Shown here one piece after another: positions 1 through 6,860 of a stretch of DNA of 33,571 nt (positions are counted from its first letter, which is position 1; each line of letters starts with the position of its first letter). Under the pieces are notes generated by a model. It was not told the DNA's origin and made no database searches. It was given only the letters and a program-made list of their open reading frames with translations. The DNA comes from JBFXEO01 sp050180015 (lineage in GTDB: Bacteria; Bacteroidota; Bacteroidia; Bacteroidales; Tenuifilaceae). Made by a program: the position numbers and the translations under genes. The stretch spans positions 1 to 33,571 of the forward strand of contig JBFXEO010000007.1 of assembly GCA_050180015.1 (NCBI GenBank), read 5' to 3'.

Positions 1-596
1 TCAATTTTAGGGTATCTCTGCTTTAGCTTATAATTATAAACCTCCGCTGATAACCTTGCCTGTTGTCCTGTTGCAGCAGTTTGTGCAATCCAATCGGTAT
101 GCTCCAGATAACCAAAACGGATCAGTAAAATTTTGGGAAGATTTGGCCTTCCGTTGTCAAACTTTTCAAAATTAATGGCAATATAGTATCCATTTTTGTC
201 TTTTTGGCCGTTTCCAGATTGTGGTTGAGCGTAACTTCTGTTGGCAAAAATCTGGTTAGGATGTGATGACCCCTTAATTTCAACGGATAAGGAATTATCC
301 GTTATACAATGTATGTCTTTTTCACTTTTCTCAGTACCTACTCTATAGATACCAGGATGTTTTAAACTCAAATAATGTGCTACTAGTTCGTGTAAAAGAA
401 AACTCATTATTTGAGGATTAGGTTCAAGTTCTTTTCCAATAGAAAATGACCCAATTTTTGAGTTGAATATATCATCCCATGATTTTAAAACTGTTGTTAC
501 TATTTCATCAGGTGTCATGGGATGTTTTGCTATTAATTCATCGGTTATTTTGCTCCACGCTGAAATTTTCTTACCGGCATAAGGTGATTTTGTCAT
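1..596 (-). CDS. ScaI-family type II restriction endonuclease, 3' end cut by window edge
   Basis: The frame opens at an ATG at 594-596 and stays open for 198 codons to base 1, so the C-terminus is missing. The protein starts MTKSPYAGKKIS and carries a PD-(D/E)XK-type arrangement: Asp94 in KDIH, then Glu106-Ile107-Lys108 in SVEIKGSS. This is followed by FANRSYAQ, then IRFGYLEHTDWIAQTAATGQQARLS. I recognise this pattern from ScaI-type enzymes (target AGTACT), but the assignment is from memory, not from a search. It lies 5 bases downstream of the controller gene and is probably co-transcribed with it. Roughly 30 residues may be missing if the family length is about 230. Cleavage specificity is inferred from family only. 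The partner methyltransferase is not seen and could lie to the left. Confidence 0.75.
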   Translation of the reverse strand, partial: MTKSPYAGKKISAWSKITDELIAKHPMTPDEIVTTVLKSWDDIFNSKIGSFSIGKELEPNPQIMSFLLHELVAHYLSLKHPGIYRVGTEKSEKDIHCITDNSLSVEIKGSSHPNQIFANRSYAQPQSGNGQKDKNGYYIAINFEKFDNGRPNLPKILLIRFGYLEHTDWIAQTAATGQQARLSAEVYNYKLKQRYPKI

Positions 597-601
597 GGAA
601 G

Positions 602-817
602 TTATTTTAAAAGTTCAATAATCTCAACTTCTAAGGCATCAGCAATTTTTTCAATATTAATTAGAGTGATATTCTTTTCAGCGCGCTCAATCATCCCGAT
701 ATAGGTTCTATGCAAATTGGCCCTGCTAGCTAATTCTTCTTGAGAAATTCCAAGTTCTTTTCTCAATTCTTTAACCCTATTGCCCAATTTCACTAATATA
801 TCAGACTTTGTGTCCAT
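602..817 (-). CDS. XRE-family controller (C) protein of the restriction-modification operon
   Basis: A 71-residue protein made almost entirely of one helix-turn-helix domain. The region LGNRVKELRKELGISQEELA, then the recognition-helix part NLHRTYIGMIERAEKN and IEKIADALEV, is the usual pattern of restriction-modification C proteins. An ATG at 836-838 would give 78 residues. I prefer the ATG at 815-817 because a TAnnTTTG promoter box at 836-843 would put the transcript start near 829, downstream of the longer start. The stop is 5 bases before the endonuclease start, the classical C-then-R order. Known C proteins are dimers that bind operators upstream of their own gene and delay endonuclease expression until methylation is established. 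That role is inferred here from size, fold and position. Confidence 0.85.
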   Translation of the reverse strand: MDTKSDILVKLGNRVKELRKELGISQEELASRANLHRTYIGMIERAEKNITLINIEKIADALEVEIIELLK

Positions 818-835
818 TGCTAATCTTAGTATGCA

Positions 836-843
836 CAAATCTA
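836..843 (-). promoter_or_regulatory. -7 promoter box of the C-R restriction operon
   Basis: On the minus strand this reads TAGATTTG, matching the Bacteroidota -7 consensus TAnnTTTG. It ends about 19 bases before the ATG at 817. No good -33 TTTG is visible. The palindrome at 856-878 occupies that place, which fits an activator-dependent promoter. Confidence 0.6.
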
Positions 844-855
844 TCTAATGTTAAT

Positions 856-878
856 GTAATAAACCACACACTATAGTT
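856..878 (-). promoter_or_regulatory. Candidate C-box (operator of the controller protein)
   Basis: On the minus strand, a TATA-centred palindrome (AACTATAGTG) is followed by a GTG-rich spacer and a weaker half (GTTTATTAC). This recalls the paired TATA-centred palindromes with a GTG-containing spacer bound by C proteins. A larger inverted repeat, CACACAC (865-871) and GTGTGTG (887-893), overlaps it. It sits immediately upstream of the -7 box, where a C protein would activate. The match to known C-boxes is by eye only. Confidence 0.45.
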
Positions 879-939
879 AGCATTATGTGTGTGAGGGACA
901 AGAAACGCTGTGTATGGCAGCCTTTATACGCAGGGATTC

Positions 940-1053
940 ATGCAGGAAAGGGGCCGTTTGATGGGTGGTTTTTTATTTCTTCTTCGTTGTTTAGGAATTT
1001 ATCTTTTCGTGTTGTCAGGTTACCTTGCTGCCAGCTATGCGGTTAAATGGTAA
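940..1053 (+). CDS. Possible 37-residue small membrane peptide
   Basis: A short open frame beginning MQERGRLMGGF (or at the internal ATG at 961) and continuing through one hydrophobic stretch, FLFLLRCLGIYLFVLSGYLA, to a TAA at 1051-1053. One transmembrane helix with a short tail ending KW is plausible. No promoter or ribosome site is evident, and a frame this short can occur by chance. Its position between the restriction operon and the gene at 1200 gives no functional clue. Confidence 0.2.
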   Translation: MQERGRLMGGFLFLLRCLGIYLFVLSGYLAASYAVKW

Positions 1054-1134
1054 AACAGCCGCCCGGAAAGTCGATTGAATGCAGCACCTGAAATAATGGT
1101 TATTGTGTTGTAGTATAATTTATTGTAAAAATTG

Positions 1135-1165
1135 TTGACTTTTTACGGCATTCGTTTTAACTTTA
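1135..1165 (+). promoter_or_regulatory. Weak promoter for the gene at 1200
   Basis: TTG at 1135-1137 and TAACTTTA at 1158-1165 are 20 bases apart. This resembles a Bacteroidota -33/-7 pair with the last base of the -7 box (G) replaced by A. The surrounding DNA is AT-rich, so a chance match is possible. Confidence 0.3.
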
Positions 1166-1199
1166 ATATGTATAACCAATATCATAAAAAGTATTAAAA

Positions 1200-2132
1200 A
1201 TGATTAATTTAATTACACTATTCAGGAATCACTTCGGTGCAAAGAGCATCAGTGACGACAGGCTAAAGGTCTTCTCCGAGGATCACATTCAGCGGCTAAC
1301 GGCCAACAACGGGGGCGGAGCGTTTACCGCCCTGATTACGGAAACCGCTACGGCCCACAACCAGTACTTCGGGCAGATAAGTAGCGAGGCTACCGGGAGG
1401 GCACTGCAAAAATCGCAAACCAGGGTTGTAGATGGTATTATGACCAGCTTTAAGGATGAGGTTAGCCGCCGCGAGGGTTTGATCAAAAGTTTATTTGGAA
1501 AGGATTCCTCTACCTACATCGAGTTTTTTCCAAACGGAATTAGCGAGTACCGCAGCGCCAGCAAGTCGAACGTTGAAACGTTGATTGTTCGAATGGCGCA
1601 GGTTGCGGCTAATCATGCCGCCGAGGTTGGCGACGAGTTTGTGCGGGTATTTACCGATTTTCAAACCAGCTATACGGCCGCACGGAGCAACCAGATGAAC
1701 CAGAAGGGGGCGGTTTCGGCAATTAAAAGTAATGCAAAATCGACCCGGACGGTGCTGGAGCTTCAGCTGAACAGGAATTTGCACTTTATAGCCTATACCT
1801 TTCCGGGTGACGAGGATAGATGCAGCTCGTTTTTCGATCAAAGTATCATACAACCCAGGCAGAGCAGTGCCACTGATGGGCTGGGGCGTTTAACGGGGTT
1901 GGTAACCAGCTCAGTAACAAAGGAGGCCATTGCCAACGTTGGGGTGGAAATTTTAGATGCCGGAGTTCCCGTGTGCTATACCAGCGCCGAAGGGAAATAC
2001 CGTAGCCGGAATGTGGATGTGGGAAATTACCAGGTACGAATCGGTAAATCGGGCTTTCAGCCCGTTGAAGTTTCCGTTGAGATTGTGGACGACGGGGATA
2101 CCCTGCTGGATATAATGCTTACCCCCGCGTAG
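1200..2132 (+). CDS. Unknown protein with C-terminal carboxypeptidase-regulatory-like domain
   Basis: 310 residues. The first ~225 look alpha-helical and I do not recognise the family. They contain TATAHNQYFGQISSEATGRA, a region with FFPNGISEY near residue 110, and a segment around LQLNRNLHFIAYTFPGD. Residues ~228-308 look like a carboxypeptidase-regulatory beta-sandwich: GRLTGLVTSSVTKEAIANV, then SAEGKYRSRNVDVGNYQVRI and DTLLDIMLTP. No signal peptide, lipobox or membrane segment is visible, so it is predicted cytoplasmic, which is odd because this domain is usually extracytoplasmic in Bacteroidota. It is a single gene, convergent with lgt and ended by a strong hairpin. Codon use is more GC-rich than in the restriction genes to its left. 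Function unknown. Confidence 0.75.
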   Translation: MINLITLFRNHFGAKSISDDRLKVFSEDHIQRLTANNGGGAFTALITETATAHNQYFGQISSEATGRALQKSQTRVVDGIMTSFKDEVSRREGLIKSLFGKDSSTYIEFFPNGISEYRSASKSNVETLIVRMAQVAANHAAEVGDEFVRVFTDFQTSYTAARSNQMNQKGAVSAIKSNAKSTRTVLELQLNRNLHFIAYTFPGDEDRCSSFFDQSIIQPRQSSATDGLGRLTGLVTSSVTKEAIANVGVEILDAGVPVCYTSAEGKYRSRNVDVGNYQVRIGKSGFQPVEVSVEIVDDGDTLLDIMLTPA

Positions 2133-2214
2133 CGGGTTTGTTTCCTGAACCTTTCGAAGACTTGTCAAAGGGAAATTAAATGGGCTTTAAGGGGGCGTAT
2201 AAATTTTAACCGAG

Positions 2215-2253
2215 AAACCCTGCCGGGAATTATAACCTGGCAGGGTTTTTTAT
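2215..2253 (+). terminator. Bidirectional terminator between convergent genes
   Basis: A perfect 10-bp stem, AAACCCTGCC (2215-2224) with GGCAGGGTTT (2239-2248), is followed by a T tract to about 2251. On the minus strand it can also terminate lgt, whose stop is 20 bases away. Confidence 0.85.
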
Positions 2254-2272
2254 TTATCGGGCTTACATGCGG

Positions 2273-3109
2273 TTACTTTTTCTTTTTACTGCCGGCGGGG
2301 CTTTGGTTCGGCACAAAAACCTTCGGGTTAACGTAGGAGTAAACTATAAAAAATACTCCGGCAATAATAAAGGGTACGCTAAGCCATTGTCCCATGTTCA
2401 GGGCCATGGTTTTCTCAAACTCAACCTGCGGTTCCTTAACGTACTCAATTAAGAAGCGAGCAGCAAAGAGGGTTACCAGAAATACCCCAAAAATAAAACC
2501 GGTTCTGGTTTTCCCGTTGTTTTTAATGTATATGGAGTAAAGAACGGCAAAAATCAAGAAGTACGAGAGAGCCTCGTAGAGCTGTGTGGGGTGTTTGGGA
2601 AAAATTTCGTGGTTACGCTCGAAAATAAACCCCCAGGGTAACGTTGTTGTAACCCCGTATATTTCCGAGTTCATCAGGTTGCCCAGCCGGATTAGCGCAC
2701 CACCCAGCGCAACGGTAATTACCACCCGGTCCACCACGTAAATCATTGGAACTTTATGCTTGCGCGAAAAGAGGAAAAGCGTTACCAGAATACCCAGTGC
2801 CGCACCGTGGCTGGCCAGCCCTCCGTGCCAGATTTTAAGTATTTCCAGCGGATGGCTTAGGTAGTAGTTGGGCTCGTAGAATAGGCAGTGCCCAAGCCTG
2901 GCCCCGATTACGGTACCAACAACCATGTAAACGGTTAACGAGTCCAGGAAACCGTCGGGTAAGCCCTCGCGTTTTATAAATTTATTGAACACAACGTACC
3001 CAAAGTAAAAGGCCAGGGCCCACATTAATCCGTAGTACCGGACGGATAGTGGCCCAAGGCTAAAAATTTCCGGGTTAACGTTCCAATGAATGTATGCAAG
3101 CATAATCAT
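2273..3109 (-). CDS. lgt: Prolipoprotein diacylglyceryl transferase
   Basis: An inner-membrane enzyme of 278 residues that transfers diacylglycerol from phosphatidylglycerol to the lipobox cysteine of prolipoproteins, the first step of lipoprotein maturation. The family signatures are all visible: RYYGLMWALAF near residue 24, VIGARLGHCLFYEP at 68-80, HGGLASHGA with the essential His at 101, IRLGNLMNSEIYG with Arg141 and Asn144, HPTQLYEA at 173-180, and RFLIEYVKEPQ near 218. About seven hydrophobic segments alternate with these loops, and the C-terminus is a short basic tail. An ATG two codons downstream is an equally good start. It serves the several lipoproteins in this window. The gene stands alone; a TACTTTTA box upstream is a weak promoter candidate. 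Confidence 0.97.
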   Translation of the reverse strand: MIMLAYIHWNVNPEIFSLGPLSVRYYGLMWALAFYFGYVVFNKFIKREGLPDGFLDSLTVYMVVGTVIGARLGHCLFYEPNYYLSHPLEILKIWHGGLASHGAALGILVTLFLFSRKHKVPMIYVVDRVVITVALGGALIRLGNLMNSEIYGVTTTLPWGFIFERNHEIFPKHPTQLYEALSYFLIFAVLYSIYIKNNGKTRTGFIFGVFLVTLFAARFLIEYVKEPQVEFEKTMALNMGQWLSVPFIIAGVFFIVYSYVNPKVFVPNQSPAGSKKKK

Positions 3110-3457
3110 GTGAGTTGGTAATGTGTAAAAGTAATATTTTTTGTTGAATGTTGAAGGGTTGAAAAGTATCAGGTTTACCCGGCTGCTTACAAAAAGACAG
3201 CAAAATAAAGGCTAGCCCGGAATGCAGGGGGTAGCATTTGTTTCCAGCTAACGTCCCTTAACTTCTATCCTCCCCGGTGCGAGTCCACCGGGGTACCCCG
3301 AATTTGTCGGGGCGAAGCACCCCGTATATCCTGATTAATTCAGGGGGCGGTTGCCTTCGCGTTCCGACAGGCCCAACATGACATTTTTCAGCTCACAGGC
3401 AGAAGATCAATCAGCCATTCTTATGCCGGGTTCTCGCCGCTTAGTTACCGGGAAGCG
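3110..3457. other. Intergenic region with two GC-rich hairpins
   Basis: No gene was found. Two adjacent perfect hairpins are present: CCCCGGTG/CACCGGGG at 3272-3293 and CCCCGA/TCGGGG at 3296-3312. A third CCCCG occurs at about 3331. A CCGACAGGC motif near 3364 recalls the inverted pair at 22507 and 22598. The hairpins lie downstream of the hemerythrin operon and could end it, but no T tract follows on either strand. Confidence 0.5.
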
Positions 3458-3865
3458 TTAATTGATACTAAACCGCTTCATCTCGGCAACGTACTTTTTA
3501 TCTGTAATCAGAATATGGGTACTTAGCCAGTCCCTTAGGAATGAGGCAACCTCAACGGAGAAATCATCCTTACCGTCATCCACTTTTTTCTTGAACTCGT
3601 TAACCTTTGCGATAAAAGCTTTGTGTTCGGCCTCGTGTTCCGCCAACCCTCCGTATCCAATGCTTTTTAGCAGCATTTCTTCCCTCCTGAAGTGTACTCT
3701 TGTATAAGAGATAAGATTTTGCACGGTTTCCCTGATTATTTTTTTGGAATTCCCCGATTTCATGGCAGTGTATAAATCATCCACCATCGATATCAGTGTT
3801 TTGTGCTCGTTGTCGATGCTTTCGATGTTGAAAACATACTTTGTTTCCCAGCTAAAAAAAACCAT
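3458..3865 (-). CDS. Bacteriohemerythrin 2 (single-domain)
   Basis: A non-heme di-iron oxygen-binding four-helix bundle. Numbering from an upstream ATG at 3919, all expected ligands are present: His39 (IDNEHKTL), His76 and Glu80 (HFRREEML), His95 and His99 (HEAEHKAF), His135 and Asp140 (THILITD). I chose the ATG at 3863-3865 because it gives the usual start MVFFSW, with the conserved Trp near residue 6. The ATG at 3919 adds 18 residues and lies only 3 bases after the preceding stop, so translational coupling could favour it. The protein is soluble and cytoplasmic, with no partner domain. Last gene of the chemoreceptor-receiver-hemerythrin unit. Likely role: O2 binding, storage, delivery or sensing for that unit (inference). 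Confidence 0.92.
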   Translation of the reverse strand: MVFFSWETKYVFNIESIDNEHKTLISMVDDLYTAMKSGNSKKIIRETVQNLISYTRVHFRREEMLLKSIGYGGLAEHEAEHKAFIAKVNEFKKKVDDGKDDFSVEVASFLRDWLSTHILITDKKYVAEMKRFSIN

Positions 3866-3922
3866 GGTTATATGTTTTAAAAAGTTAATTCCGGCTAAAA
3901 CTTTCGCAGTAATAGCCATTGT

Positions 3923-4366
3923 TTACTTAATCCATTCTTCTGCATTACTCATGCCGGGGTCTGCTTTGATATAATTCTTAAGGTGCATATCCATTTTTAG
4001 GATATGGCTGTACCACCAATCCCTAATGAATTTAATAACTGCAGCGGGCTCTGTACAGTTGGCCTCCTTAAAATTCAGGTTAAACATTGAAACTTTGTAG
4101 ATATACTCCAGGTGGCTTTTCCGGTGTTTTTCAATATTGGGGTAGCCCAGTCTTTCCATAAGTTTTTCCTCTTTCTTAAAATGCCTTAAGCCGTAATCGC
4201 TGAGCTGCGACAGTATAATGGCCAAATTTTCTGATCGGGGGTATAATTCTTCCATCTCAATGATTTCATTGATCAGGTTGAATATCTTTTTGTGGTCGTT
4301 ATCAATGGAATGATCGTGGATCATAATTTTTTCAGACCATTCGAGCTTCTCAATTAAACCATCCAT
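3923..4366 (-). CDS. Bacteriohemerythrin 1 (single-domain)
   Basis: 147 residues forming one hemerythrin domain with a complete di-iron ligand set: His25 (IDNDHKKIF), His62 and Glu66 (HFKKEEKLM), His81 and His85 (HRKSHLEY), His121 and Asp126 (HILKMD). Trp10 matches the conserved tryptophan after the start. It differs clearly in sequence from the neighbouring hemerythrin, so the pair is an old duplication or two separate acquisitions rather than a recent tandem copy. The stop lies 3 or 57 bases before the next gene, depending on that gene's start. The start is 30 bases after the receiver gene stop, so one operon is likely. It may feed oxygen status to the upstream chemoreceptor; this is inferred from linkage only. 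Confidence 0.94.
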   Translation of the reverse strand: MDGLIEKLEWSEKIMIHDHSIDNDHKKIFNLINEIIEMEELYPRSENLAIILSQLSDYGLRHFKKEEKLMERLGYPNIEKHRKSHLEYIYKVSMFNLNFKEANCTEPAAVIKFIRDWWYSHILKMDMHLKNYIKADPGMSNAEEWIK

Positions 4367-4396
4367 TTTTTTAAATTTATTCGGTTGGGGAAATTA

Positions 4397-4771
4397 TTAA
4401 ATATCACTACTGGTCGCAAAAATTCTCGTAACCGCTTCAATCAGGTTATCCATGGTAAACGGTATTGGTTCACCTATTGCACCGTCTGGTAGTGGGCCAG
4501 GTTTTGTTTTGATATTGGATGAAACTATGCTTCCGTTTGCTATCGAAATAACCGGAAGGGCGGGAACCATTTTTTTTATGGTTTGAATAATCAGCAACTC
4601 AGCCATTCCGGAAACATTGGTAATTACCATATCGATATGCTCGCTACAGGCAGCCTTAACCCCATCAACTCCATTTTTTGTCAGGAGCACCGTAAAGTTC
4701 CCTTCCTGTAAGATATCGCCAATAGTTTCGCGCATTATTTTATCGTCGCCAATTACGAGTATTTTTTTCAT
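4397..4771 (-). CDS. Degenerate single-domain receiver (pseudo-receiver)
   Basis: 124 residues with the fold pattern of a CheY-like receiver. It starts MKKILVIGDDKIMRETIGDI, where the acidic pair is Asp9-Asp10. The phospho-acceptor position in DMVITNVSGM is Asn52 instead of Asp. The conserved Thr/Ser position in PVISIANG is Ala78, and the conserved Lys before Pro in GAIGEPIPF is Glu101. Losing all three argues that it cannot be phosphorylated in the usual way and works as a binding or adaptor module. A glycine/proline-rich loop (residues ~86-97) is also longer than usual. It lies 43 bases after the chemoreceptor and 30 before the first hemerythrin, so it is probably in the same operon. No output domain is attached. 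Confidence 0.88.
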   Translation of the reverse strand: MKKILVIGDDKIMRETIGDILQEGNFTVLLTKNGVDGVKAACSEHIDMVITNVSGMAELLIIQTIKKMVPALPVISIANGSIVSSNIKTKPGPLPDGAIGEPIPFTMDNLIEAVTRIFATSSDI

Positions 4772-4814
4772 TTTAACCAGTTAGGCATAAGGCACATCCA
4801 ATCGGTAAAATTAT

Positions 4815-6479
4815 CTAGAATTGCTCGTAATGGTCGTCGGTTTTTTTACCTTTAAGGGTAATGGTAACGCCGCTTTTTACCCGGGAACCAATTCCCGGGG
4901 AGGAACCTTTGCTGCTGGCACTGGTCGATACCGGGGTTGCTGCTTTAGGTTTAGCGCTACCGCTCTGGTCTATCTTAAAGAACCCAATAATTGCGCTGAG
5001 AGTTGCCGATTGACCCGATAGCTCCTCTGAGCTGGTTGCAACCGCCTCTGCCGCTGCAGCATTCTGCTGTGTGGCTTGGTTGAGTTGCTGTATAGCCGTA
5101 TTTATTTGGTTGGCCCCGCCGCTTTGCTCTATACTTGCCGCGGTAATTTCCTGGACCAGCTTTGCCGTTCTGTTGATCTCCGGGATCAGGTTTGTGATTA
5201 GCTGGGCGGAATGCTCCGAGGTTTCAACGGTTCTACGCGAAAGGGCAATAATTTCTTCTGCAGCAAGCTTACTCCGTTCGGCCAGCTTTCGTACCTCTGC
5301 CGCAACAACAGCAAACCCCCGGCCATGCTCACCGGCACGTGCAGCCTCAACGGCAGCGTTTAGGGCCAAAAGGTTTGTTTGAAATGCTATTTCGGTGATG
5401 ATGGTAATCTTATCGGCAATTTCTTTTACTGATTTTGAACTATCCGTGGCTGTTTTACCAACAACCTGCATGTTCTCTTCGGCAAGCAGGGCAATCTTTT
5501 CGGTTTGCTTTGCATTATCCGAATTCTGATCGATATTTGCCGCCATCTGCTCCATTGATGAGGAAACCTCCTCGATAGATGCGGCCTGCTGGCTCGACCA
5601 TTGCGACATTTCCTGCGATACGTTGCTCAGCTGCTCAGCCGCTGTTGACATGGTTTCTGTGCTGATGTTTACGGTTGCAACTATTTCGCTTATTTTATCA
5701 ACGGTATTTTTGAAGGCGTTTAGCAGGAGCCCAATTTCATCCCTTGAATTTGCAGCCAGCTTCGCCGATAGATTCCCCCCTGAAACCTCCTGAGCATAGT
5801 TAACTCCCAGTTTAACATTTTCGAGTACACTCCTGGTTGAAATAATAGAAATAATTACGGCAAGCAGAATGGCAAACAGGGCAATTATTTCAATAAACAG
5901 CTGGGTTTTGCTTGCTGTTGCAAGCATTTCCAAATGGGCCCGATCCGACACTTTAATAGTTAAATCAATGGCTTCGTTAAAGTGCCGGCCCAGCGAATCG
6001 AGGTAGGGAAGCGTTTCGTTTTGGTAAATATTTTTGGCATTACTAAGCCCATCCTCCGATGATGTGTGCGCCCCATCGAGCTCATCCTTAATTCGCAAGG
6101 CCGATTCGTGGAGTTTTTTGTGGGGCTCCTCCATTTTGCCAAATATACCTTTAAGGCCGGGGATGGTTCCCTCAAATTCTTTGCGGGTATCGCTGTAGTA
6201 CCATTTACCGAATGCACATAGCGTATGGTTTAATTCAACATCTACTTTATGGTTGCCCGAATAGATTCCCTGGCTTAATTTTTTTGACCAAATCAGATGG
6301 CCATTGTAATTCTCTAGAAGGTAACTTCTGATGTCGTCGCTGATGGCCAAATTTTGCGAGGTGCTGTTTACCTCCCGAAAACCCAACTCGGAGAGTATGG
6401 TAATTGCCAGCAACAGCATTGTTGCCGACCCGAACCCCCAGGTAAACTTTTTCCTGAGCGATAAATCTTTTAGTTTCAT
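4815..6479 (-). CDS. Methyl-accepting chemoreceptor with zinc-binding (CZB-like) sensor domain
   Basis: 554 residues. TM1 is about 12-33 and TM2 about 194-215. Between them the sensor region contains His61 (GHLIW), Cys88 and Trp93 (CAFGKW), and His120 and His124 (EPHKKLH). This is the 3His-1Cys signature of the chemoreceptor zinc-binding domain, here placed extracytoplasmically. A HAMP-like segment follows (~213-265), then the long coiled-coil signalling domain with its hairpin tip (about 365-402, including FQTNLLALNAAVEAARAGE). After a Ser/Pro/Ala-rich linker the protein ends HYEQF, which fits the aromatic-x-x-aromatic pattern of CheR/CheB-docking pentapeptides. First gene of a four-gene unit with a pseudo-receiver and two hemerythrins. 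No che genes are in the window, so the output (motility or another pathway) is unknown. Confidence 0.93.
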   Translation of the reverse strand: MKLKDLSLRKKFTWGFGSATMLLLAITILSELGFREVNSTSQNLAISDDIRSYLLENYNGHLIWSKKLSQGIYSGNHKVDVELNHTLCAFGKWYYSDTRKEFEGTIPGLKGIFGKMEEPHKKLHESALRIKDELDGAHTSSEDGLSNAKNIYQNETLPYLDSLGRHFNEAIDLTIKVSDRAHLEMLATASKTQLFIEIIALFAILLAVIISIISTRSVLENVKLGVNYAQEVSGGNLSAKLAANSRDEIGLLLNAFKNTVDKISEIVATVNISTETMSTAAEQLSNVSQEMSQWSSQQAASIEEVSSSMEQMAANIDQNSDNAKQTEKIALLAEENMQVVGKTATDSSKSVKEIADKITIITEIAFQTNLLALNAAVEAARAGEHGRGFAVVAAEVRKLAERSKLAAEEIIALSRRTVETSEHSAQLITNLIPEINRTAKLVQEITAASIEQSGGANQINTAIQQLNQATQQNAAAAEAVATSSEELSGQSATLSAIIGFFKIDQSGSAKPKAATPVSTSASSKGSSPGIGSRVKSGVTITLKGKKTDDHYEQF

Positions 6480-6860
6480 AGTTGATGGTTTTAATGCGGT
6501 TGTGCTTTAACCCTGCGGTACAAAGAAAGGGCCTTTCAATTTCAAAAAAGTCAGTAAAAAAACCCAATCTCACTTTTAGGGGTATAATTAGGTATAATTA
6601 CCCAGATGATCGGGTATTTCTGCATGTAAAACAAACCGTACACCAGGAATAAAGATGAAAATTGAAGAACAAGTGTCTTCCAGAACGCCATTCTTGGGCG
6701 GGTGTGAAACCAAGGGGTTCGCTGAAAGCATTTTAGGTGAAAAAGAGTAACTTCGTTGAAGTTGCGTTGCGGGGTTCTTCGCATCCCTCCCGGCAAGTTC
6801 AGGGTACAACGCAGGATGAAACATTACAGCGATACCACATTAATCCAGTTTTTTTGAATG
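6480..6860. other. Intergenic region upstream of the chemoreceptor
   Basis: No convincing gene: the short frames here lack family features. On the minus strand TTTCTTTG at 6521-6528 is one mismatch from the TAnnTTTG box and could drive the chemoreceptor operon. A small perfect hairpin, AACTTC/GAAGTT, lies at 6749-6763. The gap suggests that the kinase/regulator pair and the chemoreceptor unit are separate transcripts. Confidence 0.4.

Noticed and set aside
1491..1853. 120-codon minus-strand open frame
   Set aside because: Antisense to the gene at 1200-2132, whose frame has a recognisable domain and its own terminator.
6551..6824. Two overlapping short minus-strand frames in the gap upstream of the chemoreceptor
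   Set aside because: No family features, two frames compete for the same DNA, and there is no promoter box. Likely chance.
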